Positions 21,772-34,009 are shown, counted from the stretch's first letter. The stretch is DNA of 64,000 nt from Posidonia oceanica (GCA_037176725.1 JAZBRS010000077.1:5890001-5954000); one strand, 5' to 3'. Made by a program: numbers and translations. Notes: generated by a model from the letters alone, not told the origin.

Positions 21772-22052
21772 GTTTCTCTGGACCTGCAATGACCGTTTTA
21801 CCCTTATCCTTGGCATGAGTCATCCCTTTTGCATAGTTTTGCATTCGTTTGTAATTTTTTCCCTGTTTTCCCTGGTTTTCCTCGTCTCCCGATTGAATAG
21901 ACTAAGTGGCGACTCCCTTTTGTCTTATCTTTTTTATCTTCGTGTTTTCCCGGTGTTTTCGAGTCGAGTCTCTCCCTGGATTCACTACTGACAATGGCTT
22001 CTTCCCCCCTCTCACGGCACGATCGCATCGCGAGCTATGGTAGCATGCAAGG

Positions 22053-22190
22053 CCCGCCGTAGGCTCCCGGGAAGAGGTCACACCTGGTATCAGGCGGGAG
22101 ATATTTGGGTCAGTCGAAATGCTCCTGGCACTGAGATGATGGAAAGGGTATGGCAAGCTGTCGGACTTGCACCACATGATAGTCAGCGAT
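22053..22190. other. Junction between plus-strand and minus-strand element stacks
   Basis: Left of about 22,053 the DNA is LTR C (plus). To the right, GTCACACCTGGTATC and ATGCTCCTGGCAC resemble the CCTGGTAT-type spacer that precedes the arrays of E1 (23,290-23,330) and E3 (39,990-40,040) on the minus strand. Both flanking elements lack their 3' ends here. Confidence 0.55.
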
Positions 22191-23290
22191 ATATCATCCA
22201 ATCTAACGCCACAGGATATCAGTGACAGATTGTCCGATCTGGCACCACAGGATAATTTGTGATAGATCATGCGATCTAACACCATAGGATATCAGTGATA
22301 GATCCTCTGATCTGGCACCATAGGGAATCAGCAATAGATCATTCAATCTAACACGATAGGATATCAGTGACAGATTGTACGATCCAGCACCATAGGGAAT
22401 CAGCGATAGTTCATGCGATCTAACGCCACTAGACATCATTGACAGATCCTCCGATCTGGCACCACAGGAAATCAACGATAGATCATGTGATCTAACGCCA
22501 CAGGAAATCAGTGACAGTTTGTCCAATCTGACACCACAGGAAATCAGTGATAGATCATGCGATATAATGCCACAAGATAATGGTAAGGGAAATCAGCGAC
22601 AGATCGAGCGATCTAACACCAAAGGAAATCTATGATAGATTGTCCGATCTGACACCATAGGAAATCAACGATAGATCATGCGATCTAACACCACAGGATA
22701 TCAATGACAGATTGTTCGATCTAGCACCATAGAAAATCAACGATAGATCATGCAATCTAACGCCATAAGATATCAGTGACAGATTGTCTGATCTGACACC
22801 ACTGGAAATCAACAATAGATCATGTGATCTAACGCCACAAGATATTAATGACAGATTGTCTAATCTGACACCACAGGAAATCAACGATAGATCATGCGAT
22901 CTAACACCACAAGATATCAGTGACAGATTGTCCGATCTGACACCACAGCAAATCAACAATAGATCATGCGATCTAACGCCACAAGATATTAGTGACAGAT
23001 TGTTTGATCTGACACTAGAGGAAATCAACGATAGATCATGCAATCTAACGCCACAGGAAATCAGTGATAGATTGTCCGATCTAACACCATAGGGGGACAA
23101 GAATATCAGTGTCAAGTCAACCGACTTACCACTAAAGGAGGGTATGAACATCAGTGACAAATCGACCGACTTATCACCAAAGGAGGGTAAGAATATCAGT
23201 GTCAAGTTGACTGACTTGCCACCAAAGGAGAATTAGTGACAAGCCGACCGACTCGGCACCAAAAGAGGATAGATCTGATAAGTCGATACC
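22190..23290 (-). repeat. Hairpin tandem array in the 3' region of E1
   Basis: Units of about 70 to 73 bp, each with two small palindromes: CAGAT-TGTCCG-ATCTG and AGATC-ATGC-GATCT, joined by ACACCACAGGAAATCAACG. From about 23,095 to 23,260 related units carry AAGTC-AACC-GACTT, CAAGT-TGACTG-ACTTG and GCCGA-CCGAC-TCGGC instead. The position after the post-gag spacer on the minus strand identifies it as the E1 counterpart of the F, C and E3 arrays. The 191-codon minus ORF (22,630-23,205) and its plus-strand partner are translated repeat. Confidence 0.85.
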
Positions 23291-24690
23291 ACAGGACAGC
23301 TAACATGCCCCTGGTATGAAAAGAATGTTGAAGGATTTGCCTCGCAGGCGAGCGAGACAAAGAGAGATGCGGGCGCCAGACTGCTTGGTTAAAGTCTGCC
23401 GGGGTTGAGTCCTGTCTACAGGTGCACCCTAGATCGTTGTTGTTGTATTCTGGCTGAGGCACAAGAAAGTGCTTGTTTGCTGATGTTTGATCTTGAAGGC
23501 GGGTATTGTCCATTGTTGGTTGCTTATTGAGAGAATGCTGTCGTTGCAGGCCTGTTCTGTCATTACTCTAATGTATATGCCTTGACCGGAGACTAGCTGT
23601 CCTGCCCCTGGTTGGGAACTATTTGATGCGTTGCAAAGTCGAGAGGAAGAGTATAGAAGTGATTGATGCATGCATGATTTATGCAAAATTTTGTGCATGA
23701 TTGATTTACTTGTGTTGTAGATGCATTGGTTTATGCAATTTCTGTTGTATGCATGATTTATGCAATTTTTTGTTGATGCATGATTTATGCAAATTTTGTT
23801 GTAGGCATGACTTATGCAAATTTGTTGTTTGTAGATGCATGATTTATGCAAATTTGTTGTATGCATGACTTATGCAAATTTGTTGTTTACAGATATATGA
23901 TTTATGCAAATTTTTGTTGCCCTTAACTTTTGAAATGCTGGGAATGCCTAATACATAGGAAGGAGTTGTCCTCAACTCATGAGACCCTACCTAGACTCTT
24001 AGACTGTAGGTGGCTCTCTGGAATGGATGGTGTCTCAGAAGGTGATATGTCTGGTGGTGTGGTAAGAAACAGGCTCCATGCCAAACACTCTAGGACCTAC
24101 ACCTACTTTTTTATTTTTTATCATTTTTTTTACTCCCTCATAGGTTTGCAGGTTTACTCTATCCCTGGCTTGGAGGTAAAAGGACACCTAGCCTAGTGCT
24201 AGGGAGCTGCTGCAAGACATGGGTGGCTAGTCTTTGGAGGATTTGTGGGCTTTCCTATCGTATGCTCCGGCTCCTCTCCAATGTAAGTCGTAGGGAATAG
24301 GGCTTTTCTGCTCACCTCTCTCTCTAGGGCTGACTTCTATCTTCATCTTCTGTCTTCCCTTTTTTTTATGACCTTTTATTGATGATTTTTATTTCTGTTC
24401 CCTTTTTTTCTCACTCTCACTCTTGGCCTAACATTTTTTCTCTTCTGGAGGTATAGGTCCTATGAGGAGTTTGGACATTTCATTCTGTTCTTTATTGGAT
24501 GGTGGCTCCCTCACTTGCTAGGACATCTAAGTAGTGTCAACCGAGGAGGAACAAACTCTTTCCCAAGCAGGCTAACTATTCCGATTTTCGTCATCGAGCA
24601 GTGTTGGCAGGCAAATGTTTTTGTTGTTTTTAGTTTTCTGATTTTTTGGTGTTTTTTGCTTTTTGATTTGTTGTTTTTTATGACTTTTTT
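23290..24690 (-). mobile_element. 3' internal spacer of element E1
   Basis: Read on the minus strand, 24,690 down to about 23,930 matches the E3 stretch 42,700-42,050 that follows its integrase (shared pieces include ACATCTAAGTAGTGTCA and AGGACCTACACCTACT on the plus strand). Next come ATGATTTATGCAAATTTGTTG repeats (23,660-23,920), then about 350 bp without similarity to the DUF7745-like ORF. E1 thus lacks both pol and the extra ORF. No confident gene is present. Confidence 0.6.
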
Positions 24691-24769
24691 TTGAGGGAAG
24701 AGAGAAGTAACAAAGAAACAAACAAAAGGATACAGCTCTGATCTCTGTTGTTAGCTACTTACTGCTATT

Positions 24770-27282
24770 GATTGTTCTGGCTATGCTGTTGAGGTTGTTG
24801 AGGCTGCCGGTAATATTGTTGAGACTGCGGTTTCTGTCCAATGTTGGAATCCAAGGTACTTGCACTTGCAGAATTGGACAGGTGCTCGGTAGACAGGCAA
24901 GCACTAAGTCAGGCCCCCCACGGACGGAGCTAGGAAGGGATAGGAGAATTGATCACATCGATGAGATCAGAAGGATCCATCGAGGGAAGGATGGAATCAA
25001 TAAGGACGGGATTAAGAAGATATTACATCGATGAGATCAGAAGGATCCATCGAGGGAAGGTTGGAATCAGCAAGGATGGGATCAAGAAGATATACCCTTG
25101 AGGTCCCAGCATCCTCGGAGCTTGGAGGCTGAAATGAGGAAAGGCCAGCTACACTAGTGTGTGCAGGTGCAGGTGCAGGTGCAGGTGTATGTGCTACCTC
25201 CTGTGTGTTGATGACAATGGTCCCACTGTCAATCAAATCTTGGACAGCATTCCGGAGAGTGTAGCATGCATCCGTCAAATGTCCATTGTTTCGATGGAAT
25301 TTGCAGTACAAGTGTGCACGATACCACCGTGGAAGAGGATCAGATGGTGGGCGAACCTCTGGAAGCTGTAGGTATGACGCAACCTTAGGAAAGACGACAC
25401 TCAGCCGCTCGGCTAACGAAGTGTAATCATTCTCTTGGCAGTAGGGCCTTCTTTGTCCTGGTTGCTGTCCTTGCCGAGCTGGTGCAATGTGATGCACTGG
25501 CTCGATGGTGGTGGTGCTCTGTGTTGTGTGGGGAATACTAGGTGCAGATGCAAGCTGAGGTGAGCCAGACTAGCTCTTTGCAAGGGTAGGCTCTGCGAGA
25601 GGATCGATGTATGCGATAACTGGCTTCTTGTAGTAGCTGACGTCGGAGCCGTTGTTGCCTTTGCTGCCGCTGTTGTTGCCACTGTTGTGCTTGGCCATTG
25701 TAGAGAGTGCGGGAAAGCTACCACTACGGAGTGAGCCTTCCACGCAGGCGCCTGCCCAAATCAAGGATGAAAAGGTGGTGATAGGCTAGATGCTCGATAG
25801 ACCCCCTATGTCTAGCTGCACTCCTCGAATGATAATTTTGATAGACTCCTCGTCGAAGGGCCTATCTCGAACTTGTGAGGCGAGGGCATGCCATCGGCCA
25901 GCGTACTCCCCGAACGGCTCATGGGGTCTCTATCTGGTGGCGACAAGATCCTCGCACTTTGGGATCAAGTTGAAGTTGAACAAGTACTGCTTCAGGAACG
26001 TCTGGCTGAGGTCGTCCCAAGTCTTAATGGAGGCCATGTCAAGTGAAGTGAACCACTTGAGAGCTGATCTAGTCAGACACTTCTGGAATAGTCGGATTAA
26101 TAACCTATTGTTAGCCTGAAGCTGTGCGAGGTCTCTGCAGGATGCTTGAAGATGAGAGATAGAGCAGCCCTTACTGTCGTATTTTTGAATTCCAGGATAC
26201 AGAAATTCACTGGGAGTACAGCCTCTGTGAAATAACAAAGGTCCCGAAACTAGTAGGACTGGCGGTCTTCGCCCTGCACTTGTCGTAGTGCTTTCTCCAA
26301 ATTGCCCATCCTAGCGAGGAGGGTGTCTGAGGGCGTTGCCGATGGAGATTATGCAGGTGGGGCAGGAGCCATGTACATTGAATAGGCCACCCCTGAGGGG
26401 TCCTCCGGATATATCATCCTGCCACCTGGTGCCATGGCGTGAGGGCCAGCGTACCCATGTGATAGTGCTGAAGGAGGTGGCATGCATGTTAGGGGAAAAC
26501 TGTTGAGGTATTGGATATGGGTATGGAGGATGCTGTGTAGTGTAAGGTGCAGAATGAGGGAGCAACAGTTGCTGCATTGGTATGGTGCCAGGCAGTGGGC
26601 TCTGTGCGTACTGTGCTCCTGCCAACCCAAGAGGCTGGCCACTAGATGTCGGAGGTGGATGCTGTGTCCTAAATGGTGTCTGTTCTAGTGGCAGAGACGA
26701 TGTTGCCCCTATTGCCAATGCAGTGTGAATCTAGGGCGATGGCAAAGGCGAGGGTGCTATGGGATGAGCCTGCAAAGCTAAAGTGGGCTGCACTAGAACC
26801 TTAGGGGTCAAAGGAGGAGGAAGCGAAGAAGGAGCAAGGGGAAGAACCATGCCTCACAACTTCTAAACCGTAGCTATTAGATGTTGCACTTGCACGGCAG
26901 AGGTCTCGTCGACCGACGAGCCGGGATGCAAAGAGGTGTCTACTAAAAGGGACATGAGAGCTACAAAGTCGAGTGAGTTCGACCCTACAGTAGGGATAGC
27001 CGTAATTGGCTAAATTCCTGAAACAGGAAGGTCCAAGGAAGGGACAAGAGGTGGGACTTCTGGAGCTTGAGTGGTAGCCACCGGGATAGATTCGGTGACA
27101 GGCTCCAGATCAACTGAGGTCTACGGTCATCCTGGAGTATGCAGAGGATCGTCATGCACCCTGAAGTGGAATGCATCGAAGGAAGGGGAGGCCGTAGAAG
27201 CCAAAGCAAGGGAAGGAGGGACCGAAATGGGGATCTCCTCCAAATCAGTGGAAGCAAGAGGCTTGCTAGTATACTAGGCCAT
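24770..27282 (-). pseudogene. gag: gag of element E1, broken
   Basis: Capsid/nucleocapsid gene of a Tat-type retrotransposon, starting at ATG 27,282. The N-terminal third is Pro/Ser-rich. The retrotransposon gag domain lies at about 25,930-26,238 (LFQKCLTRSALKWFTSLD, DDLSQTFLKQYLFNF). The zinc knuckle CKFHRNNGHLTDAC (C-x2-H-x5-H-x4-C) is at about 25,250-25,295, where the classical CCHC spacing is altered as usual in this lineage. Several stops (including the third codon) and a frameshift around 26,320-26,470 break it. A run of Ala-Pro repeats follows the knuckle. After about 24,770 the sequence jumps to the post-integrase spacer, so protease, RT and integrase are absent. Such gag-only elements depend on a relative for enzymes. 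Confidence 0.8.
24957..25096 (-). repeat. 70-bp direct duplication at the end of E1 gag
   Basis: Two adjacent copies (about 24,957-25,026 and 25,027-25,096) marked by ATGAGATCAGAAGGATCCAT and GGGATNAAGAAGATAT. The duplication lies at the 3' edge of gag, shortly before the point where pol should begin. Confidence 0.85.
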
Positions 27283-28370
27283 GCCTGACCGCGAGTGGGT
27301 AAGGATAGGGTTGCGGCGAAAAGAAGACGCACGAGTCCTAGGGCGAACTATCGTCGAAGGCGACAATCAGCCCGAAAAGAGAGGGGGACCATGGGTAGCT
27401 GCCCGTGACAGATGCTCGAGCTTCGACCAAGGACCTTGCTCCTACCTGTAAACATGCAAAAGAAAATCAGGTCAGAACCTAGACAATGATGCAATGCAAA
27501 TTTTTACGGTGGTATGAATGGCATATATGCAGATGGATGCCCTATCATGCACTCTCTCACCATGCACGTCCTTAGTAGGCTACCTACTTGGACTCACTCA
27601 TGGGTGTAGGTTTAGACTCAGAGTAGAAAGTAGGTTCCCATTCTAAATCTTGGCCAAAGCTCAGGCAAAGAACGAGTGGCACGTTGGGAGCTTCGACTCC
27701 TATAGCAGTGAGCTCCTATTAACACCGACACAACCCTAGACAAGGGGGGACAGATTGGCAACTCGTCCCACACCAAAGCTATGGAACAACAGACCAAGAC
27801 TGCCCTTCACAGACTGTGGGTAGACTCAGAGGAGAGAATGCATGCTTTCTAAGATGCACAATCATGCAAGAATGCTTTAAAGTATTTTACTTGCATTTTA
27901 TTAAGCCAAAGGGGATAAATGTGAATGTATGGCTCTAATTTTGCCTAGGGTACATTCTTATTTGTCATTTCATTTTCTTTAAACCATAAGGGAAGCAATC
28001 ATGTCTCTAATTATCCCTAGGGTTAATTGCAATAAGGGGAAGAAAACATCCAAATATGGCATGTAAACATCAAACATCATGTCAAAAGGCATAAGCATGG
28101 CATGTGCTAATGTTGTGACACGATTTGTGAAAGGAAAAACACCCAACATATCCAAAAGGCATGTATAACATGACATGTGCGTATGGTGGCATATCAAGCA
28201 TGTGTAAAATAAGCATACAAACATGGCACAAAGTCGGACATTAAAGCATGGATAATAAGGCAAGCAGATAAAGCAAACACATGCAAGAAATCATGCAAAC
28301 AGAAGAAAGCCACTGAGCGGAAAAGCGAAAAATGAAAGCCGGAGTCTGGTTATCCCCAGCGGAGTCACCA
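27283..28370 (-). mobile_element. E1 leader and primer-binding site
   Basis: The PBS TGGTGACTCCGCTGGGGAT reads from 28,370 downward on the minus strand, adjoining the LTR. It fits the tRNA-Arg type PBS described for Ogre. The leader down to gag is about 1.1 kb and aligns with those of E2 (32,905-34,009) and E3 (51,794-53,015), for example at 27,950-28,360. A splice-acceptor-like TTTACAG/GT (about 27,448) falls where E2 has TTGTTGCAG/GT, so the leader may be spliced; this is inference. Confidence 0.7.
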
Positions 28371-28590
28371 GTTCCTATGACCATGCGACCGAACAGCTCA
28401 ATTGTCGAATCACAGGTCACGGCAAAAAGATGTAAAGAAACAAGCGAAAGTTGAAGAAAATAAAATAAAACATTGGAGTCGCCACCAAGTCTATTTTGAA
28501 AACCAGAAAGACGAGGAAAACTGGAAAACTTGCAAAATGATAAAACAATGTAAAGGATATGACACAAGGTCATTGTAGGCCAGAGATTGG

Positions 28591-28663
28591 GCAAGGACTC
28601 CTGTTATGCATGGAGAAGGTGTTAGGCATCCCCATGTGCCCGAGTGTGTTGGTCTTTCTAGGC
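28591..28663 (-). promoter_or_regulatory. LTR core box, copy in LTR E1
   Basis: Plus-strand reading GCAAGGACTCCTGTTATGC, GGAGAAGGTGTTAGGCATCC and GGTCTTTCTAG, the reverse complement of the box in A, F and C. Confidence 0.7.
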
Positions 28664-29940
28664 TATTCTGCTCATTTGTGGCTAATGTAGGCATGTTATT
28701 GCCATTTACTTTTGCCCAAGGGCAATAATGCTATGCCTTGTAAAACATGCTAAATGCCTTTAAAAACATGCTGAAATTGTATGTTTAATGCCATGATGTT
28801 TAATGGAAAACAAAACATGCATCTTATGTGCTCAGCAGTGCTGACCGCATCTTGGAAAGAGGAATCTCAATCCACAAGAACCTCAGGCAGTAAGCATCAT
28901 TGCTTTATGGATGCAAGCAGAAAACAAAACTCCGAAGGAAACATGTAATGCAAACAGGAAAACATGCGAAAGGTCAAGATCTAAACATGCATGAACAAAA
29001 TCAAATCGAAGAAACCGGATTCAAAACCAAAATAGAGCTCTTCTCGCTGTCTATTATGTAACTGGCAAAACACAATGGCTATCCATGCATACAAAACACG
29101 GTAGGTTCCCATGGCTCTAGTTCTGTATTTCAGACTACGAGCTTCATCTCGAGATTATGCAATGTAATTGACTCAAAACATGCAAATAAGCTTTGATAGA
29201 GCAAGAGGACATATTAGAAATTAAAAATCAAGAAAACCATGGATGGCCGCTCGGATCTCTCCACCCACCTCCTTTGCACGATGTCGGAGAACGTTGGGTT
29301 CACCAACCATGGGAGTGGCCGAGAACCCACGAAGGGCTGCCATGGTTTACTGGGGAAGTGGAGAGAGGTCAAGGGCATGCAGATGATCCTATGCAAGACG
29401 AGAAAACAAGAAAATGGTGCTCACCGCCTCTCATCGACCTTGCTCGCCGAAGTTGACCGCATGCTTGACGGCCATGGATTGAACTACAAGCTACGGCCTA
29501 TATCTCCTCAGTGATGATACAATGAAGACAAGAGGGAGACTAGGGCATGATGCAAACGAGGCATGGGTTGGTCTCCCGGCCGTGCTCAACGGTCGATGGC
29601 CTCACACAGCTGATGAATCCATCACCGAAAAACGTGGATGTAAGGTAAAAACAAGAGCAAAGAGAACATACACAAGTATTTTAATGATGTAAAGGCATTC
29701 CACAACAAGAGTACGTAAATTCTAAGCCAAGGGATGAAAACTTACCTATTTGTCGTGTGGTTTTGTCTCCCGATGTTGGTGGTCTTTCCTCCGATTTGTG
29801 TGGCTCGGTTGTGCTCGCTGGAGAAGAAGCTTGCTCAAGTACAGTTGTTGTGCTGTTGGATCTTGGTTTCTTGTGGGTTGCTATGGTGCACGTATGGGCT
29901 GTGTTGGGTCATGGTTATTGCATTCTTGTGGTGGAGAGGA

Positions 29941-30112
29941 GAGGAGGATGATGAAGTGGAAGGGTGGCTGCTCACGTATGGGCTGTTGTGGCTGGGTTGT
30001 TGCACTCTTGTGGTAGAGAGGAGAGGAGGATGATGAAGTGGAAGGGTGGCTGCTCACGTATGGGCTATTGTGGCTAGGATGTTGCACTCTTGTGGTGGAA
30101 AGGAGAGGAGGA
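29941..30112 (-). repeat. 82-bp tandem repeat in LTR E1
   Basis: GAGGAGGATGATGAAG recurs at 29,941, 30,023 and 30,105 with a common 82-bp unit containing TGGCTGCTCACGTATGGGCT. A second repeat of 72 bp (GGCTGCACC at 30,215 and 30,287) follows. The surrounding two kilobases are purine-rich on the plus strand. Confidence 0.85.
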
Positions 30113-32294
30113 TGATGAAGAAGAAGGAGAGTGGTTGCTGTAGGTTAGTCCTCTTCTCTTGATTTTCGGTTGGTGTAGGTGAAGAAAAAGATGATGAAGG
30201 AGAAGAGGAGTCAGGGCTGCACCTTGCTATTGCACGTAGAGTTGTTGTGCTCTTGGGGAGAGAGAGATGCTATGGAGTGGAGATGGGGCTGCACCCTGCT
30301 GTTGCACGTAGAGTTGTTGTGCTCTCGGGGAGAGAGAGATGTTATGGAGTGGGAGAGAGAACCCTCTACATGGGTTGTCTTGTGTTGTGTTGGGAGTCAG
30401 TGAAAGAGAGATGGAGTGTTTTCTATTGTGGATGAGTGAAAGGTTTTCTTTTGGAAGCTAGAGAGAGGTGTGGCAGTTGGGTTGTGGGGAGGAGGTCGTG
30501 GGAGAGGTGGCTGCAAAGGGGGTGTGGGTTGTGGTTGTGTTGGAGGTGCTACGTGTGGTGAAGAGTGAGGAAGAAGGAGAGAGAGATGAGGAAGAGGGAC
30601 AAATCTACGTAGGTGCTGTTGGGTTCTTGTTGTTGAGAGAGAGGTGTTGTCGAGTTCTGTTTAGTCTTGAGTGAGGAAGAGATGATGATGGAGGAGAGTG
30701 GCTGCTGTATGGCCTAGTAGTTGTTGGGTTCTCTTGGGTCTTGAGTGAGGAAGAGATGATGATGAAGACGGAGAGTGGCTACTGTATGGTCTGTTTTATG
30801 TTGAGTTGTATGGTTGCTCTCGTGTGGAGTGAGGGGAGAGATGATGATGAGGAAGAAGGAGGTGGTTGTTGGGTTCTCTTCAACGTAGGTGTGGTGTGTT
30901 GGGTGAGTGAGAAAGAGATGATGATGAAGAAGGAGAGTGGGCTGTTGGGTTGTTCTTCTACGTAGGTGTGGTGTGTTTTTATTGTTGAGGAGTGAGAGAT
31001 GATGGTGAAGAGGGAGAGAGGTAGGTGGCTGTATGCATGGTGTTGTTGTTGAATGAGAGAAATGAGGAGAGAGATCATGATGGAGAAGAAAAGGGTGCTC
31101 CACGTATGGGTGCTGTTTGTGTTGCTTTTGTTGGATTTGTCATGTTGAGAGAAAAAATGAGGAAGAGGGAGAGAGGTAATACGTATGGTGTGTTGTTTTG
31201 CATGGGTGGTGTTGAGAGAGAAATTCACCTAGGTGTTGGGTTGTGGTGTTATGTGGGTTGAGGTGGAATGAAGAGAGAGAGATGAGGGAGTGGAGGAGAC
31301 ATAGGGTTGTTCTTGTATTGATGAGAGAGTTGATGAGGGAGAGATGATAAGGTTGTGGTGGTGTTGTTTTGTGAGAGAGGTGTTAATGGAGAGTAATGGG
31401 TGTTGAGTGAGGAGAGAGAGGTAATGAGGGAAAGGAAGACTTGCACGTTTGGGATTCTTGTGTGTTTAGTGGGGGGAGAGAGAGGTCTTTAGGGAGAGGA
31501 AGAGACTTGTGTGTTTGTTGCTTGGAGAGTGAATGAGGAGAGTGATATTGATGGAGGGGGAGAACACGTATGATTGTGTGTGTTTGTTGGGTTTGTGTGT
31601 AATGAAGAGAGAAGGGAGAGATGATGAATAAGGGGAAGAGACTCTTCACATATGTAGGTGTTATTGTGTTATGATTGAGTGAATGGAGAGAGAGAGAGAT
31701 AATGAGGAGAGAGGGAGATGCACATTTTAATGTTATAATTGTGTGTTGTGTGAATGGAGAGAAGAGATAATGAGGAGAGAGAGGTGCACGTTTTGGTGTT
31801 ATGGTTGTCTTGTTGAGTGAGTGATTCAGTAAAGAGAGAAATAATGGTGGCTTTTGGATTCTTAGGGAGTGGACAATATTTTGGAAGCTAGAGAGGTGGG
31901 ACTTTTGGGTGTCTTGGAGGGTGTGACTTGGGTTTAGATAAGGCTTGGGCTTGGTTTGGAATTTGTGGGGCTTAGGTTTAGGTGAGATATGGGCTTGGTT
32001 TTAGGTTGGGTTTGGGCTTGGATTTAGATAAGACTTGGGCTTGTGTTTAGGTTAGGCTTGGGCTTGGGTTTAGATAAGACTTGGGTTTGTGTTTAGGTTA
32101 GGCTTGGGCTTGGGCTTGGTTTAGAATTGGTGGGGCTTAGGTTTGTATTTTATGGATGTTAAAATGGGTTAGGATGTTAGGTAGGTTTTAGGATGTTTGG
32201 TTGGGTTTGGATGAATAGGTGGGGGCCACCATGACCGAGCACATTCCTTAGGAGAAGACCGCCGATGGATGACTATGAAATCGAGGTGTCTACA

Positions 32295-32904
32295 GTGTTT
32301 GTGTTGGAGGCACAGATGTTGCCCCTATTGCCGATGTAGTAAGAAGCTGGGGCAATGGCTGAGGCAAAGGTGTAGTAGGGTGTGTCTAGAACACTGAAAC
32401 AGGCTACTGGGGGACCCCAGGAGTAGCTTGAACTACAGATGGACGAATAGACAGAGCCATGCCCTGCAGTGTCTGGGCAAGCACCATTAGATGTTGATAC
32501 TGCACATCAGTGGTCCTGTCGGTGGGAAGACTGAAGTGCGTGGTCGACAAGGGACCAGATGCCAAAAGTGGCTGGGACACAGACTGTCCAAATGGCAAGG
32601 ATCCTACAACAAAAGATGACTCAGCAGAATGAGTGTCAAAAGTGGCAAAGCCCTGTGAATGGGGAGCAGTGAACTGGAACCCAGGCACACGAGTGGCAAT
32701 CACCGAAACAAACTTGGTGATAGGCTCCAGACTAGCGAAAGTTTGCCGATGCCCCGAAATAAGCAGAGTGGAACTCCCAAGTGCATGAGACTAGAATGCC
32801 TGATACAAAGGAATGACAGAAGTCACAGCAAAGGAATAAGGAGCCGACAACGGGATCTCCTCCAAAGCAACTGAATGCAAAGGCTTGCTAACATGCTGGG
32901 CCAT
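32295..32904 (-). pseudogene. gag: gag N-terminus of element E2, cut by E1
   Basis: Starts at ATG 32,904 (MAQHVSKPL), in the same relative place as E1 gag (27,282) and E3 gag (51,793), and runs about 203 codons before the E1 LTR interrupts it at 32,294/32,295. The Ser/Pro-rich text TTHFSLPTDRTTDVQYQHLM corresponds to the N-terminal region in E1. The last E2 bases (GTTGCCCCTATTGCCGATG on the plus strand) match E1 gag near 26,700, so the interruption point within gag is clear. At least one in-frame stop precedes residue 67. The rest of E2 is not found in the window. Confidence 0.75.
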
Positions 32905-33991
32905 GGCTAACCGTAAGCGAGTAAGGATAGGGCTGTGGCGAAAACCAAGAGGATGAGACCTACGTGCAGCTATCGTCGGAAACGACGAATAACTCGAGGA
33001 AAGATGGTCGAGAAAATGTCGCTATAGGGGTATCAGGGAAGGAACGACTCGAACTCTGACGAAGGAACTCACTCTCTAACCTGCAACAACACACAAAAAC
33101 AAATGTCAGATCTTAGATAAACAAATGCAAATGTTATTAGGGTGGCATGATGCATATGAATGCTTTCTAATATGCTCTCTCTCACCAATCTAAGTGTGTC
33201 CTAGTAGGCATTCTACTCCGGGTACTCGCAAGGGTATATAGGTCTCCGACTCAAGGATAGAAATCAGGTGCCCATCTAAATCCTGGCCAAGGACCAGGCA
33301 ATAAACAAGTGGTGCGTTGGGAGCTTCGGCTCCTACTATAGCAGTGAGCGCCTACTAACACTGACACGACCCTGGACAAGGGGAGACAGATTGGCAACCC
33401 GTCCCACGCTAAAGCCATGGAACAAGAGACCGGGACTGCCCTTCGCAAACTAATTGGTGGACTCAGAGGAGAAAATATGCATGCCCCTAGTATGATCATT
33501 CATGCAAGTATGCTTGATGTTTTTTACTTGATTTTTTTTTAACTAGGGGAAAAGACGTGAATGTATGGCTCTAGTTTTGCCTAGGGTACATTCTTATTTG
33601 CCATTTCATTTTTTTTAAACCATTGGGGAGAACAATCATGTCTCTAATTGTCCCTAGGATTAATTGCAAAAAGGGGGGAAAAACACCCAAATATGGCATG
33701 TAAACATCAAACATCATTCCAAAAAGCATGTGCATGGCATGTGCTAGTGTTGTGACATGATTTGTGAAAAGAGAAAAACACTCAACACATCAAAAAGCAT
33801 GATATAACATGTCATGTGCGTGTGGTGGCATAGCAAGCATGTGTAAAGTAGGCATACAAACATGGCACAAAGTAGGATATTAAAGCATGGATAATAAGGC
33901 AAGCAAGTAAAGCAAACACATGCAAGCAACCATGCAAATAGGAGAAAGCGACTAAGCGGAAAAGTGCAAAATGAAAGTCGGAGTCTAGTTA

Positions 33992-34009
33992 TCTCCAACG
34001 GAGTCGCCA
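33992..34009 (-). other. Primer-binding site of E2
   Basis: TGGCGACTCCGTTGGAGAT on the minus strand directly after the LTR, the best-preserved tRNA-Arg-type PBS among the three minus-strand elements. The leader between it and gag (32,905-33,991) has no gene. Confidence 0.75.

Larger units (their letters stand above)
17679..22053 (+). mobile_element. 3' LTR of element C (about 4.4 kb, end missing)
   Basis: Starts TATAGACACCCC (second base changed from G to A) and runs through CCCTAAACC-rich DNA, a TATA-like site (18,450-18,457), a 90-bp tandem array (about 19,470-20,260), TTGCATTTAGGCCC repeats (20,460-20,850), the TGTTTACTGCC...GTTGAGCACATAGATTGCACG box (about 21,420-21,515), the core box and a PBS-like TGGCGACTCC (21,907-21,916). 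Similarity to other LTR ends is lost after TAGCATGCAAGG (about 22,052), so roughly the last 35 bp including ATTACTACA are missing. It is followed by minus-strand material of E1. Confidence 0.75.
28371..32294 (-). mobile_element. 5' LTR of element E1 (3.9 kb)
   Basis: Minus-strand start TGTAGACACCTCG at 32,294. Similarity to the E2 LTR covers the first 150 bp (both contain AATGTGCTCNGTCATGG), the GGATGGCCGCTCGGATCT area (29,240) and the last 600 bp. The upstream flank on the minus strand (CCAACACAAACAC) has no polypurine tract and is E2 gag, so this is a 5' LTR of an element inserted into E2, not a 3' LTR of E2. The inner part (29,900-31,850) is a GAGA/GATGATGAAG-rich block. Core box at 28,591-28,663; internal PBS-like GGAGTCGCCA (plus-strand reading) at 28,475-28,484. 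Confidence 0.8.

Noticed and set aside
22784..23092. Repetitive protein (DRLSDLTPQEIN type) on the plus strand
   Set aside because: The array is open on both strands because of its unit length; it is the 3' array of E1.
28371..32294. This LTR as the 3' LTR of E2
   Set aside because: No polypurine tract precedes it, the flank is interrupted gag, and a PBS and leader follow it.
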